The notes below the pieces were generated by a model. That model worked only from the letters and a program-made list of their open reading frames with translations. It did no database searches and was not told the DNA's origin. From NCBI RefSeq assembly GCF_000599865.1, contig NZ_JHAC01000019.1, positions 1 through 34,297 of the forward strand: DNA of 34,297 nucleotides, given 5' to 3'. The stretch's first letter is position 1. The number at the start of each line of letters is the position of its first letter. This stretch comes from Deinococcus phoenicis. Its GTDB lineage: Bacteria > Deinococcota > Deinococci > Deinococcales > Deinococcaceae. The position numbers and the translations under genes were made by a program. This document shows, piece by piece, positions 1 to 7,733 of this stretch.

Positions 1-64
1 AAGACAGCGGACCAGAACCTGGCCCGCTGCGCTGTTCCCTCTGCACTTTTCAAACACGCTCTAA
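1..64. mobile_element. Probable end of an insertion element (edge fragment)
   Basis: Read on the minus strand from 64, the sequence is TTAGAGCGTGTTTGAAAAG. GAGCGTGTTTGAAAA looks like the terminal inverted repeats of IS5-type elements, and TTA could be target sequence. It also resembles the end of the element at 1537-1841 (TAGAGCATTTGTC). It sits exactly where the propeller coding sequence loses its blade pattern. The rest of the element, if real, lies left of the window, so the family cannot be settled. Confidence 0.4.
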
Positions 65-1472
65 GGGTGGCCCGGACCTGCCCCGTCTCCACGTCCAGCA
101 GGCGGGTTTGCCCGCCCTCGCCCAGCGCGAGCAGGCGGCCATCCGGCGAGAACGCCAGCGCGTAGGCGTTGCGTGCCGTGACCTGCCACAGCACGCGCCG
201 GGTGCCCCGGTCCAGCATCTGCACGTTGGCGCTGCCGACGCTGGCGACGCGCCCACCCTCCGGCGAGAGCCCCGCGGCCCGGGTGAAATGGTCGCTCAGC
301 GGCGTCACCGTCGCCTGTCCGCCCGCCCAACGCCGCACCGCCAGCCCTGGCCCAGCTTTGACGAGCGCAGCGACCGGTGCGCCCGCCCCATCCACGGCCA
401 GTGGTGCATTCCAGAGGGGGGCTTCGGAGACCGTCGCTTCGTCCAGCCCGGTTGCCCGGTCAAATTCGGCCACCCTGTCAAAATGCGCCGTCCACAGCTT
501 CTGCGGCGTCTGGGCCAGCAGGCTTCTGCCGTCCACGATGCCCAGCGTGCGGCCCGTCGCGGTGTCGATCTCGTGGAGGTAGCCCGCCGCGCCGAGAAAG
601 ACCCGCTCGCCGCCCGGACTCCAGGCGACGGTGAAGATGCCCGCTACCTCGCTGAACCTGGGGTCGAGCCACAGCGGCGCCGGGTCGCCCTGCGTCCCCA
701 GCAGCAGCAGCCCCTGCGCCGAGGAGAGCAGCAGTTGGGGGCGGGCCGGGTTGTGGCTCAGGACGGTTGAGGCAAAGGGCGTCTCCCAGCCAGGCAGCGG
801 CCCTCCCTCGCGTCCCGCCACCTCCGGCCCGGTCAACGACCACAAGGGACGCGGGGCGTCGCCCGTCATGTCGTAAGCGGTGAGCTGCTTGCCCAGCACG
901 TACAGGGTGCGGGCGTCCGGCGCGAAGACGGCCTGTAGGTCGCCCCCGTGCTGCGCGGCCTCGCCGCTGGGGGTCAGCGCGCCGGCCTGGCCTTCCCGCC
1001 AGTAATAGACGTAGGGTGCCTGATGGCTGATAAAGGCCACCGCCCGTTGCCCCGGTGTCCACTGCTGACGGAAGGCATTCGGCAACGGGCCAAAATCGCC
1101 GCTGAAGGTGCCGCTGGCCAGTTCCAGCACCTTCAGCCGTGCCTTGTCCCCCTCGCCCACCTGCACCAGCGTCCGTAGGCCGTCCGGGGCGGCGACGCTG
1201 GACCAGTCATTGCTCGGGAGAGTCAGGCGCTGGCCGGGGGCAGGTTCGCGGCTTTGCAGCAGCCCCCCGCTCGCCGCGTTCCAGGTAAGGAGCTGCGGCC
1301 CGCTCTGGGTGTAGACCCGCGCCCCGTCCGGCGTCAGCGTCCCCCAGGTCACCTCGCCCGCGTGTCCGCCGAAGGTCCAGGTCTCCGTCAGCTTGAGGGA
1401 AACCGCCTGCGCTGCCGCCAGGGGGGTCGCCGTGAGCAGGAGCGCCCACAGCAGCCGGGAAGTTCGGTGCAT
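1..1472 (-). CDS. Secreted WD40-like beta-propeller protein, 3' end cut or off-window
   Basis: The protein starts MHRTSRLLWALLLTATPLAA, a signal peptide ending in AAAQA, so it is probably exported. The rest has repeated propeller-like blades with phrases such as TPDGARVY, APDARTLYVL, SPGGERVFL and SPDGRLLALGEGG, followed by LLDVETGQVRATL. No catalytic motif is visible, so the role is unknown. The frame stays open to position 1, but blade-like sequence stops near position 62. There a WD40 blade would continue as a GH turn; instead the DNA turns into a sequence resembling an IS end. The last roughly 20 codons are therefore probably foreign. The start is supported by a -10 box (TAGCCT) exactly 6 nt upstream. 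Family-level call is fair; function is not known. Confidence 0.75.
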   Translation of the reverse strand, partial: MHRTSRLLWALLLTATPLAAAQAVSLKLTETWTFGGHAGEVTWGTLTPDGARVYTQSGPQLLTWNAASGGLLQSREPAPGQRLTLPSNDWSSVAAPDGLRTLVQVGEGDKARLKVLELASGTFSGDFGPLPNAFRQQWTPGQRAVAFISHQAPYVYYWREGQAGALTPSGEAAQHGGDLQAVFAPDARTLYVLGKQLTAYDMTGDAPRPLWSLTGPEVAGREGGPLPGWETPFASTVLSHNPARPQLLLSSAQGLLLLGTQGDPAPLWLDPRFSEVAGIFTVAWSPGGERVFLGAAGYLHEIDTATGRTLGIVDGRSLLAQTPQKLWTAHFDRVAEFDRATGLDEATVSEAPLWNAPLAVDGAGAPVAALVKAGPGLAVRRWAGGQATVTPLSDHFTRAAGLSPEGGRVASVGSANVQMLDRGTRRVLWQVTARNAYALAFSPDGRLLALGEGGQTRLLDVETGQVRATLRACLKSAEGTAQRARFWSAV

Positions 1473-1478
1473 GGCGCC

Positions 1479-1484
1479 AGGCTA
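1479..1484 (-). promoter_or_regulatory. -10 box of a leaderless promoter for the propeller gene
   Basis: On the minus strand TAGCCT fits TAnnnT and lies 6 nt before the ATG at 1472, so transcription would begin at or next to the start codon. No convincing -35 box is seen. The same TAGCCT with the same gap precedes the gene at 7721. Confidence 0.5.
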
Positions 1485-1536
1485 GAGCAGCCGTCTGACG
1501 GGTGGATGATACGCAGCGAGGCCGCCGGACATGGGA

Positions 1537-1841
1537 TAGAGCATTTGTCCGAATGACGCCGCTCTGGGGAAGGACACCTCTAACGGTTCCACTCTCTCCT
1601 TCGGAGCTTTGCAAGTCCCAAACGCTCTCCCTCTTTCACGCGCTGTCTTGGGCATCGTCGTGAACGGACGCGCAGAAGCACGCCACTCCTCCAGAACGGA
1701 CGGTCGGTCAGAACGGACTCGCTTGAGCAAGCCTGCCCTCCCCTTGAGGACGCCGTCTTGGGCAAAACGGCACCCATATAGGGCCTGCCCGCTGCCCGCC
1801 CGCTCGGTCAAAAAGAAGGTCTCTTTTTGACAAATGCTCTA
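1537..1841. mobile_element. MITE-like element, 305 bp, perfect 13-bp inverted ends
   Basis: TAGAGCATTTGTC at 1537-1549 is matched perfectly by its reverse complement at 1829-1841. The outer TA on each side may be a TA target duplication, leaving an 11-bp terminal repeat. The interior has no recognisable transposase; its open frames show no protein-like pattern. It lies between the propeller promoter and the 3' end of the MFS gene. Size, clean inverted ends and lack of a transposase fit a miniature element mobilised in trans. The ends resemble the edge element at 1-64, which may be related to the mobilising IS. Confidence 0.65.
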
Positions 1842-1944
1842 AAAGTTCAGCAGCGGCACCACGACTTCCCGCCAAGGTTGGCCAGGGCGCACTCACAGCA
1901 GCCAAAATTACGCGGGGAGGCGCGGGCGAGTCCGGGCAGGAGGG

Positions 1945-3195
1945 TCAAGCCGCTTCCCCCGCCAGGGGAGCGCCCGCGGGCTGCCCGCGCAATCCCGTGA
2001 GGCTCAGCAGCACGGCCAGGACGCCCAGCCCCAGCACGACCAGCATCATCCCGGTGCCGCCGATCTGGGCACCCAGGGGCACGCCCAGGGCCGCGAGCCA
2101 CTTCCCGAGGGTGAAGACCTGCCCGTTCACGGCGAGGTAGGCGCCGCGTTTGCCCTCGGGGATCAGGTCGGCCAGCAGGGTCTGGCGGGTGGGCACGTAC
2201 AGCAGTTCCCCCACCGACAGCACGACACTTCCGGCGATCAGCGCGCCCAGGTGCACGCTGCCGTTCAGCACGGCGAAGCCCCCCGCGAAGAGCACAAAGC
2301 CCCAGGCCATCACCCGCTTCAGGTCACGGCCCTTCACCCACTGGCTGACCGGGATGGTGAAGGCGACGATCATGATGGTGTTGACGGCGGTCAGCAGGCT
2401 CATGGCCTTCACGCCGGTCAGCGGCAGGCCCAGGAAGGTCTGCGGGGTGAAGGCCTGCGCCAGATGTACCGGGATGAAGTTCTGCCGCCCGAACTCGATA
2501 CTCATCAGCAGCACGAAGCCCAGCAGGAAGAGGAGGTAGGTCCGGTCCCTGGCCACCTGCGCGTAACTGCCCAGCAGGGGGCGCCATCCCATGCTCTCCC
2601 GCACCTCACTCGCCGTGCGGCGCGGCCCGCCCAGCGTCTCGGTCATGAAGCGCTGCGCGAGGAAGAGCGTCACGAACGACATGCCCAGCAGACCCGCGAG
2701 CAGCGCCACGAAGTGATCCTGGTACAGCCAGCCGCCCAGCAGCGTGCCGACCAGGAGAGAAGCGTTGATCGCCCAGTAGTTCACGGCGTACATGAAGGTC
2801 CGGCTTTCCGGGGTGCTGACGTCCACCAGCATGGCCTCGGCGGCGGGATTGATCAGCCCGTTGGCGACGTTGATGACCACCAGCGCCGCGAAGGTCCACC
2901 ACGGCAGCGGCACCCACAGGTTGGCAAGCAGCAGCCCCGCGAAGGCCAGCACCTTGAGGACTTCCCCGGCGAGCAGGGTGCGGCGCCGGCCCCAGGCGTC
3001 CGCCAGTCCGCCGCCGTACAGCCCCGCCAGGAACTGCACGGCCACCAGCAGTATCAGGAGCAGCCCGGCCAGGCCCGCGCCGAGCTGCTGCGTGAAGTAG
3101 ATCGCCATGAAGGGGAAGATCGCGCCGCCCACCATACGCGTGAGAAACGAGTTGATGATGCGAACCTTGACGTTGCGGTGCAGCGTTCCCCACAT
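1945..3195 (-). CDS. MFS-family exporter
   Basis: This is a 416-residue inner-membrane carrier with about 12 hydrophobic segments. The loop after TM2 carries GGLADAWGRRRTLL, the classic MFS motif A, and the N-terminus (RIINSFLTRMVGGAIFPFMA) is typical of drug or sugar efflux members. I chose the start MWGTLHRN at 3195. The longer frame from 3252 would overlap the divergent regulator start and adds an unlikely segment. The neighbour, 55 bp away and divergent, is an SgrR-like regulator. In E. coli SgrR sits next to the sugar exporter SetA, so this gene is a plausible target and could export sugars or sugar phosphates. Substrate is inferred from context only. Confidence 0.85.
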   Translation of the reverse strand: MWGTLHRNVKVRIINSFLTRMVGGAIFPFMAIYFTQQLGAGLAGLLLILLVAVQFLAGLYGGGLADAWGRRRTLLAGEVLKVLAFAGLLLANLWVPLPWWTFAALVVINVANGLINPAAEAMLVDVSTPESRTFMYAVNYWAINASLLVGTLLGGWLYQDHFVALLAGLLGMSFVTLFLAQRFMTETLGGPRRTASEVRESMGWRPLLGSYAQVARDRTYLLFLLGFVLLMSIEFGRQNFIPVHLAQAFTPQTFLGLPLTGVKAMSLLTAVNTIMIVAFTIPVSQWVKGRDLKRVMAWGFVLFAGGFAVLNGSVHLGALIAGSVVLSVGELLYVPTRQTLLADLIPEGKRGAYLAVNGQVFTLGKWLAALGVPLGAQIGGTGMMLVVLGLGVLAVLLSLTGLRGQPAGAPLAGEAA

Positions 3196-3250
3196 GCCCG
3201 CCAGTCTGGGCGAGGCCAAAAGAGGAAAAAAGAGCCAGAATGCGGGAATC
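3196..3250. promoter_or_regulatory. Divergent promoter region between MFS and SgrR-like genes
   Basis: Only 55 bp separate the two start codons, so both promoters and any operator must lie here or overlap the coding starts. On the minus strand CAGACT lies 7 nt before the MFS ATG and may act as a weak leaderless -10. The plus strand has a purine-rich stretch (AGAGGAAAAAAGAG) upstream of the regulator. No clear palindrome was found. Confidence 0.4.
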
Positions 3251-4993
3251 ATGTCCTCTTTTTCTCCTCCGGACTGGCCCTACCTGGAACTGCGGGCCGC
3301 CCTGTATGACCGGGACGGGGAACACGCCTGCCATGGGCTGCGGCTGGAGGACGCCGCGCGCTGGTGGGCCTGCAGTCCCCGGACGGCCCGGCGGCAGCTT
3401 GTCCGGCTGCATGCTCAGGGGCGGCTGAGCTACGCGCCGGGGCGGGGGAGAGGCAACACCTCGCGCGTCGCCTTCGCCACGGGGCTGAAGGCTGACCTGG
3501 AGGACCTCACGGAACAGCTGGCCGCCCAGGGCGCTGCCGGGGACCTCGCGCGGCTCTCGCGGTTGCCCTTCCCGCGCGCCTGGGTCCTCACCGACGCTGC
3601 CCGGGACGTGTTCGGCCTGAGCGCCACGCCCGCCGGGGCAGACCGGCTGCGTACGGTGCTCACCCGCGACCTGACCAGCCTCGATCCCCTGCACGCCAGC
3701 GCGACCGCCGAGGCCCATCTGCTCGCGCAGGTGCTGGACCCGCTGACCCGCTTCGACACGGAGTCGGGGGCCCTCCAGCCGCACCTCGCCCACCACTGGG
3801 GGGTGTCGGCGGACGGCCTGTGCTGGACCTTCCACCTCCGCAAGGCCGTGGCTTTCCACCACGGGCGCACGCTGGATGCCCGGGACGTGCAGTTCACCCT
3901 GGAACGCCTGCGGGACGGCGCGCCCTGGTTCCTGCCCGATCTGCTGCGCGCGGAGGCCGCGGGCCCCTCTACCGTGCGGCTGCACCTCGCCCGGCCCGAC
4001 GCTTTCCTGCCCCGGCGGCTGGCCGACACCCAGGCGCTGATCCTCCCGCGCGACGTGCCCTTTGACGAGGGACAGCCCGTAGGCACCGGGGCCTTCCGCT
4101 GGACGCCGCTGAATGGGGGCTTTCGCCTCACCGCCTTTGACGCCCACTTCGCAGGCCGTCCCCTGATCGACGAGGTGGAGGTCTACCGGGTGGGCGGCGC
4201 CGATCACGGGAACGTCCGGCACTATCAGGTGGAGGGCGCGGCGCCCGCCACGGTGGACGGCTGGCAGGCCGAGGTGGGCGTGCAGTTCCTGATCTGGAAC
4301 GCGGCGCGACCGGCGGCCCGGAACGCGGCCCTGCGCGCGGCCATCGGCGAGTTGCACGACGTATCGGCCTTCTGGCGGGAGACGGAACGCCGGGATCCCC
4401 TGGTGCCCGCCACGTCCTTCTTTCCGCGCCGCAGCGCCCAGCAGCCGCCCCGCCTCCGCAGCGGGGCCAGGGCCGCGGCCCTCCTGCGGGAAGCGGCCTA
4501 CACCGGCCCGCCCCTGCGCCTCTGGGTGCTGGATCTGCCCGACCCATTGGCGGAAGGGGAATGGCTGGTCGCCCGCGCTGCCCAGCATGGCCTACAACTC
4601 GACCTTCACCCGTACCCCCTCACCGCCACCCCGGCCAGTGGGGACGCCGCCGACCTGGTGCTGCTGGGCGAGGTGGCCGGCGCGGACGAGCACCTCTCCT
4701 TCTGGACGGCGCTGCGCCAGCCCGAACTGCTGTTCCGCCGCCTGCTCCCCACGGAAGTGCTGGCCGGGGTGGACGGGGCGCTGGACGCCTACCGCACCGC
4801 CCGCACATTTGCCGAGTACGAGGCGGTCCTCGACCGGGTGGAACGCCTGCTGGTCAGCGGCCACCACGTCAACCTGACCCACCACCGGGTGAAGCGCCGG
4901 AACGTGCACCCGCTGATCCGGGACGTCGCCCCGGATGCGTACGGGCGCATCAACCTCAAGCGGCTCTGGGTGGGCGAAAGGCAGGAGGCCTGA
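3251..4993 (+). CDS. SgrR-like transcriptional regulator with solute-binding domain
   Basis: The 580-residue protein has two parts. Residues about 8-100 form a winged-helix DNA-binding region (ARWWACSPRTARRQLVRLHA, then the basic GRGRGNTSRVAF), matching the SgrR N-terminal layout. From about 125 onward it is a family 5 (Opp/Dpp type) solute-binding domain: LTSLDPLHA, HLAHHWGVSADGLCWTFHLR, HHGRTLDARDVQFTLERL, PVGTGAFRW. There is no signal peptide, so it acts in the cytoplasm as a ligand sensor, not as a transporter component. E. coli SgrR senses glucose-phosphate stress; the ligand here is unknown. The open frame extends upstream of 3251, but ATG 3251 is where similarity to the family begins. 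No strong ribosome site or 6-nt -10 box is seen. Confidence 0.85.
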   Translation: MSSFSPPDWPYLELRAALYDRDGEHACHGLRLEDAARWWACSPRTARRQLVRLHAQGRLSYAPGRGRGNTSRVAFATGLKADLEDLTEQLAAQGAAGDLARLSRLPFPRAWVLTDAARDVFGLSATPAGADRLRTVLTRDLTSLDPLHASATAEAHLLAQVLDPLTRFDTESGALQPHLAHHWGVSADGLCWTFHLRKAVAFHHGRTLDARDVQFTLERLRDGAPWFLPDLLRAEAAGPSTVRLHLARPDAFLPRRLADTQALILPRDVPFDEGQPVGTGAFRWTPLNGGFRLTAFDAHFAGRPLIDEVEVYRVGGADHGNVRHYQVEGAAPATVDGWQAEVGVQFLIWNAARPAARNAALRAAIGELHDVSAFWRETERRDPLVPATSFFPRRSAQQPPRLRSGARAAALLREAAYTGPPLRLWVLDLPDPLAEGEWLVARAAQHGLQLDLHPYPLTATPASGDAADLVLLGEVAGADEHLSFWTALRQPELLFRRLLPTEVLAGVDGALDAYRTARTFAEYEAVLDRVERLLVSGHHVNLTHHRVKRRNVHPLIRDVAPDAYGRINLKRLWVGERQEA

Positions 4994-5328
4994 CCGGGAA
5001 GGGCGTGCTCCCGGGCGGCGCGCCTGAAGAACCAGTATCTGCCGTTTGACACCGCAAAACCGTCTTCTGTACCTTCGGGGCAAGTTGCACGCTGCAGCCC
5101 GCCTCTGGCTGGAGGGAAGTCCGGTCACGCCCCGCGGGGTTCAGTCCGGCACGGTCGCGCCACGATTCCAGTCCGGTCGCTTGTCCAGAGGTGCCCCGCA
5201 TATCGCTCCCGCGTCAGGAGCAATGCACCGCATTGCCCGGAGTGCGCCGCCGCGCGCCCGGTGACCTGAGGCGGATCCCCTCCGGAGAACCGCATTGAAC
5301 TGCCTGAACGCCCCGATCTGGTCTTGCT
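4994..5328 (+). other. 335-bp intergenic region, candidate structured leader of rsgA
   Basis: No convincing gene is seen. After a promoter candidate at 5046-5075 comes a GC-rich stretch with base-pairing potential. CCTCTGG at 5102-5108 pairs with CCAGAGG at 5185-5191 and encloses a perfect palindrome CCCCGCGGGG at 5130-5139. CAGTCCGG occurs twice inside (near 5143 and 5170). It matches no riboswitch or RNA family that I recognise. It could be a long 5' leader of rsgA or a separate small RNA. Confidence 0.3.
5046..5075 (+). promoter_or_regulatory. Candidate sigma-70-type promoter upstream of rsgA
   Basis: A perfect -35 box TTGACA (5046-5051) is followed after 18 nt by TACCTT (5070-5075), which fits TAnnnT. 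Transcription from here would give rsgA a leader of about 245 nt, unusual in a region where most starts look leaderless. Confidence 0.45.
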
Positions 5329-6330
5329 ATGGTTCCTGAACTCCAAGCCCTGGGCTGGGGAGACGACTTCGACGCCGCGTACCGGGCGTTTTGCGCTCCC
5401 CTCTCTCCTGACGAGCGTGGCCAGTTGACGCCGGTGCGGGTCGTCGGCACTTCGCGCCAGACCTTCCGCGTGCGCGGCCTGCACGGTGAGCAGGAAGCCC
5501 GGCTGGCTGGGGCCTTACGGCGACAGGGCGAGGTTATTCCTGCTCTCGGCGACTGGTGCGTGCTTCAGATGGGACCAGAGAACGCCGGGCGCGTGGTGGG
5601 TCTCCTGCCCCGGCGCACTACCTTTGCCCGGGCGCTGGGGGCCGACAACGAGCGCCGCCGGCCCCAGGCGGCGCGCCAGCAGGTGATCGCGGCCAACGTG
5701 GACCTTATCCTGATCGTCACGACTCCCGACGCTGACTTTGACCTTGAGCGGCTGGAGCGCTACATACAGGCCGTGTGGCAAAGTGGGGCGCGCCCGGCGC
5801 TGGTGCTCAACAAGACCGATCTCCGCGAGAACGTGCACTGGTGGCTGGAGCAGCTGCGCACCCTGGGGGCCGATCTGGAGGTGCATACCGTCGCGGCGGC
5901 GACTGGTGAGGGCCTGCAGGGCGTGCGGGCACTTCTGGCCGAGGGTGTGACGCTTGCCCTGATCGGGTCGTCCGGTGTGGGCAAATCCACCCTCACCAAC
6001 GCCCTCTTGGGCCGCGACGCCGCACTCACCGGCGAGGTGCGGGTCAGCGATCAGCAGGGTCGCCACACCACCACCGCGCGCACGCTGTACCTCGTGCCCG
6101 GGGGCGGACTCTTGATCGACAATCCCGGCCTGCGTGACATCGCCGTGTGGGACGCGGACTCCGCCGATTTCGGGGACGTTGAGGCGCTCGCGGCGCAGTG
6201 CCGGTTCCGCAAATGTACCCATACCACCGAGCCCGGCTGCGCCGTGCAGGCCGCCGTCAGGGCCGGGGACCTGTCCCCCGTGCGTCTCGCGGCATTTCAG
6301 GCACATCCGGCCCGGGGACGCCGCCGCTGA
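5329..6330 (+). CDS. rsgA: Ribosome small-subunit-dependent GTPase RsgA
   Basis: RsgA is a circularly permuted GTPase that assists late maturation of the 30S subunit. The 333-residue protein shows an N-terminal OB-fold-like region, then the G motifs in permuted order: NKTD (161-164, G4), GSSGVGKST (213-221, P-loop, G1), and DNPGL (264-268, G3, where most relatives have DTPG). A zinc site follows with C291, C296, H298 and C304 (CRFRKCTH...GC). The order and length fit the family. The C-terminus is odd: the conserved tail normally reads on as F-R-H-I or similar. Here the next frame contains FRHIRPGD right after the last conserved residues, hinting at a one-base frameshift near 6297. Activity should not depend on this tail. 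Confidence 0.95.
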   Translation: MVPELQALGWGDDFDAAYRAFCAPLSPDERGQLTPVRVVGTSRQTFRVRGLHGEQEARLAGALRRQGEVIPALGDWCVLQMGPENAGRVVGLLPRRTTFARALGADNERRRPQAARQQVIAANVDLILIVTTPDADFDLERLERYIQAVWQSGARPALVLNKTDLRENVHWWLEQLRTLGADLEVHTVAAATGEGLQGVRALLAEGVTLALIGSSGVGKSTLTNALLGRDAALTGEVRVSDQQGRHTTTARTLYLVPGGGLLIDNPGLRDIAVWDADSADFGDVEALAAQCRFRKCTHTTEPGCAVQAAVRAGDLSPVRLAAFQAHPARGRRR

Positions 6331-6456
6331 CGTTGGGCTTGCGGCTCACCGCCACGAGTTCCGGCAGGGGAAGCTGCACCGCTGAGCGGCCAGATCCGAT
6401 GCCATCGGGCAGGCTATCCATTCCCCAATAGGCAAGGCCCTGAGCTGCCCATCTCC

Positions 6457-7341
6457 TCAGAACGAGAACCAGCTGGCCCCTGCCTCCTGCTGCCCGGCCC
6501 CATTCAGCCGGCTGAGGTTCAGGTGGGCCTGCCACAGCTTCTCCTCCCGCTGGGCAAGGGAGAGCAGGCCCAAGTCGCCCTCGGGCGTTCGCCATAGGCT
6601 GGTCCAGAGTTCGGGCACTCCCGTGCGGCCTCGCTCCTGCCAGCCCGCCGACGGCAGCTGGTCAGCGTACTGGTCGTGTAGCATCCCGGTCTGCCCCTCC
6701 CCCCGCAGGAGCGCCAGCGACGCACTGTTCGAGCCGCGCTGGTTGCCGCTTCCCCCACCGCCCAGCACCTCCACGCTCCAGCCTGCCGGTGGGACGAGAG
6801 CCGGCAACTCCGGCATCCGGGCCGCGCGGTTCTGCCGGGTGGAGTGGTCATAGGCGTGGCCGGCTTGCAGGGTCAGGCTGAGATACAGCTCCGGCTGCTC
6901 GCTCCCCGCAAACCGGACATCCCAGGAGGCCACCATCTTTGAAGCATCATGCAGCAGGGTCATCGGGGGGTCGGGGGGCGACGGCAGCTCCTCTGGGGCG
7001 GGCCACTCCGCCTGCAGGAGACTCAGGAAACCGCCCGTGTGGTGGGGCGGCCAGAGCGACTCCGGCCTTCGCCAGCCGAGTTCCAGCAGTGAGGCATTCA
7101 CTTCCCGGATGAAGCGGTCCTGTTCTGGTGATGCCAGCGGAAGAAAGAGAATCTCCGCCGTGTACTCGCTGGGAGAGGGCGGGACCTGCTCCAGGGTTCC
7201 CAGAACCTGGGGAAGCGCGGAGGGGAAGGGACAGAGGGCGCGGTGCGGCAGGCTTCCCGGCCAGAGGCCGAGTTCTGCTTCCGGGTGGCGTGAAAACCGC
7301 ACGACCCCGCGCAGCACGTCCAGTTCGGTCACGGTCGCCAT
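6457..7341 (-). CDS. Hypothetical protein with two similar halves
   Basis: I do not recognise a named family. The 294-residue protein (MATVTELDVLRGVVRFSR...) has no clear signal peptide or membrane segment. Two halves look alike: each has a Gly/Pro-rich lead-in, a stretch ending in LGWRRPE or AGWQERG, and then a LW/GFLSLL or LWTSLWR segment leading to a beta-rich tail (WDVRFAGSEQPELYLSLTL and LGLLSLAQREEKLWQAHLNL). This suggests an internal duplication. The frame is open further upstream to 7491, but that part is Pro/Gly-rich low-complexity sequence, so I placed the start at ATG 7341. It converges with rsgA. Confidence 0.65.
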   Translation of the reverse strand: MATVTELDVLRGVVRFSRHPEAELGLWPGSLPHRALCPFPSALPQVLGTLEQVPPSPSEYTAEILFLPLASPEQDRFIREVNASLLELGWRRPESLWPPHHTGGFLSLLQAEWPAPEELPSPPDPPMTLLHDASKMVASWDVRFAGSEQPELYLSLTLQAGHAYDHSTRQNRAARMPELPALVPPAGWSVEVLGGGGSGNQRGSNSASLALLRGEGQTGMLHDQYADQLPSAGWQERGRTGVPELWTSLWRTPEGDLGLLSLAQREEKLWQAHLNLSRLNGAGQQEAGASWFSF

Positions 7342-7487
7342 GCCTGAGTGTTCCACACGGAGCCTTCGCGGCTCCAGGAACAGGGCCGGCGTGGGATCAG
7401 CCCCGGCAGGAGGCGGCGCTGAGGGCCCTGCTCCAACCTTTCCCCCCGCGACTCCTCCTGGGCAGGTCTGTCCGCTGGCTTCAGACC

Positions 7488-7721
7488 TCACCGCGGGCTT
7501 GAACTGCGGGCCCCGACGAGGGCCCCCAGGCCGACGAGGAGCAGCAGGTAGGCAACGGGAGGTCCCCCAGTGAGGTCACGCAGGAAGGCCTGGGTCGCGC
7601 TCCCGGTATCGCTGAACTTGTAGGCGCTGGCGATCACGGCCCGCGCCACTTTATCCGCAGCCAGGAGGATGGTCGAACACACCAGACAGGTACTTCCCAG
7701 AGCGGCCAGAGCTTTCCACAT
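7488..7721 (-). CDS. Small membrane protein, unknown function
   Basis: The 77-residue protein has two hydrophobic segments (about residues 4-24 and 55-70: KALAALGSTCLVCSTILLAA and VAYLLLLVGLGALVGA) separated by a short polar loop, then a basic end. No family is recognised. The start is strongly supported by TAGCCT exactly 6 nt upstream of the ATG, the same -10 and gap as the gene at 1472, which suggests that this short frame is a real gene. It lies 146 bp upstream of the hypothetical gene at 6457-7341 and may be cotranscribed with it. Confidence 0.6.
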   Translation of the reverse strand: MWKALAALGSTCLVCSTILLAADKVARAVIASAYKFSDTGSATQAFLRDLTGGPPVAYLLLLVGLGALVGARSSSPR

Positions 7722-7727
7722 GGTCCC

Positions 7728-7733
7728 AGGCTA
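7728..7733 (-). promoter_or_regulatory. -10 box of a leaderless promoter for the small membrane protein
   Basis: TAGCCT on the minus strand lies 6 nt before the ATG at 7721. It is identical in sequence and spacing to the box at 1479-1484. Confidence 0.5.

Noticed and set aside
1609..1830. Short open frames inside the 305-bp element
   Set aside because: No transposase motif or protein-like pattern; the element looks non-coding.
3195..3252. Longer MFS start at 3252
   Set aside because: It would overlap the divergent regulator start and add residues that do not look like part of the family.
2606..4588. Long open frame on the minus strand through the MFS gene and regulator
   Set aside because: Its sequence is low in pattern and rich in Gly/Arg/Gln; both overlapping genes are clear family members.
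5110..5125. GGAGGGAAGTCCGG resembles a conserved core stretch of RNase P RNA
   Set aside because: The other conserved RNase P RNA blocks are not found at the expected distances, and the region is short; the match is likely chance.
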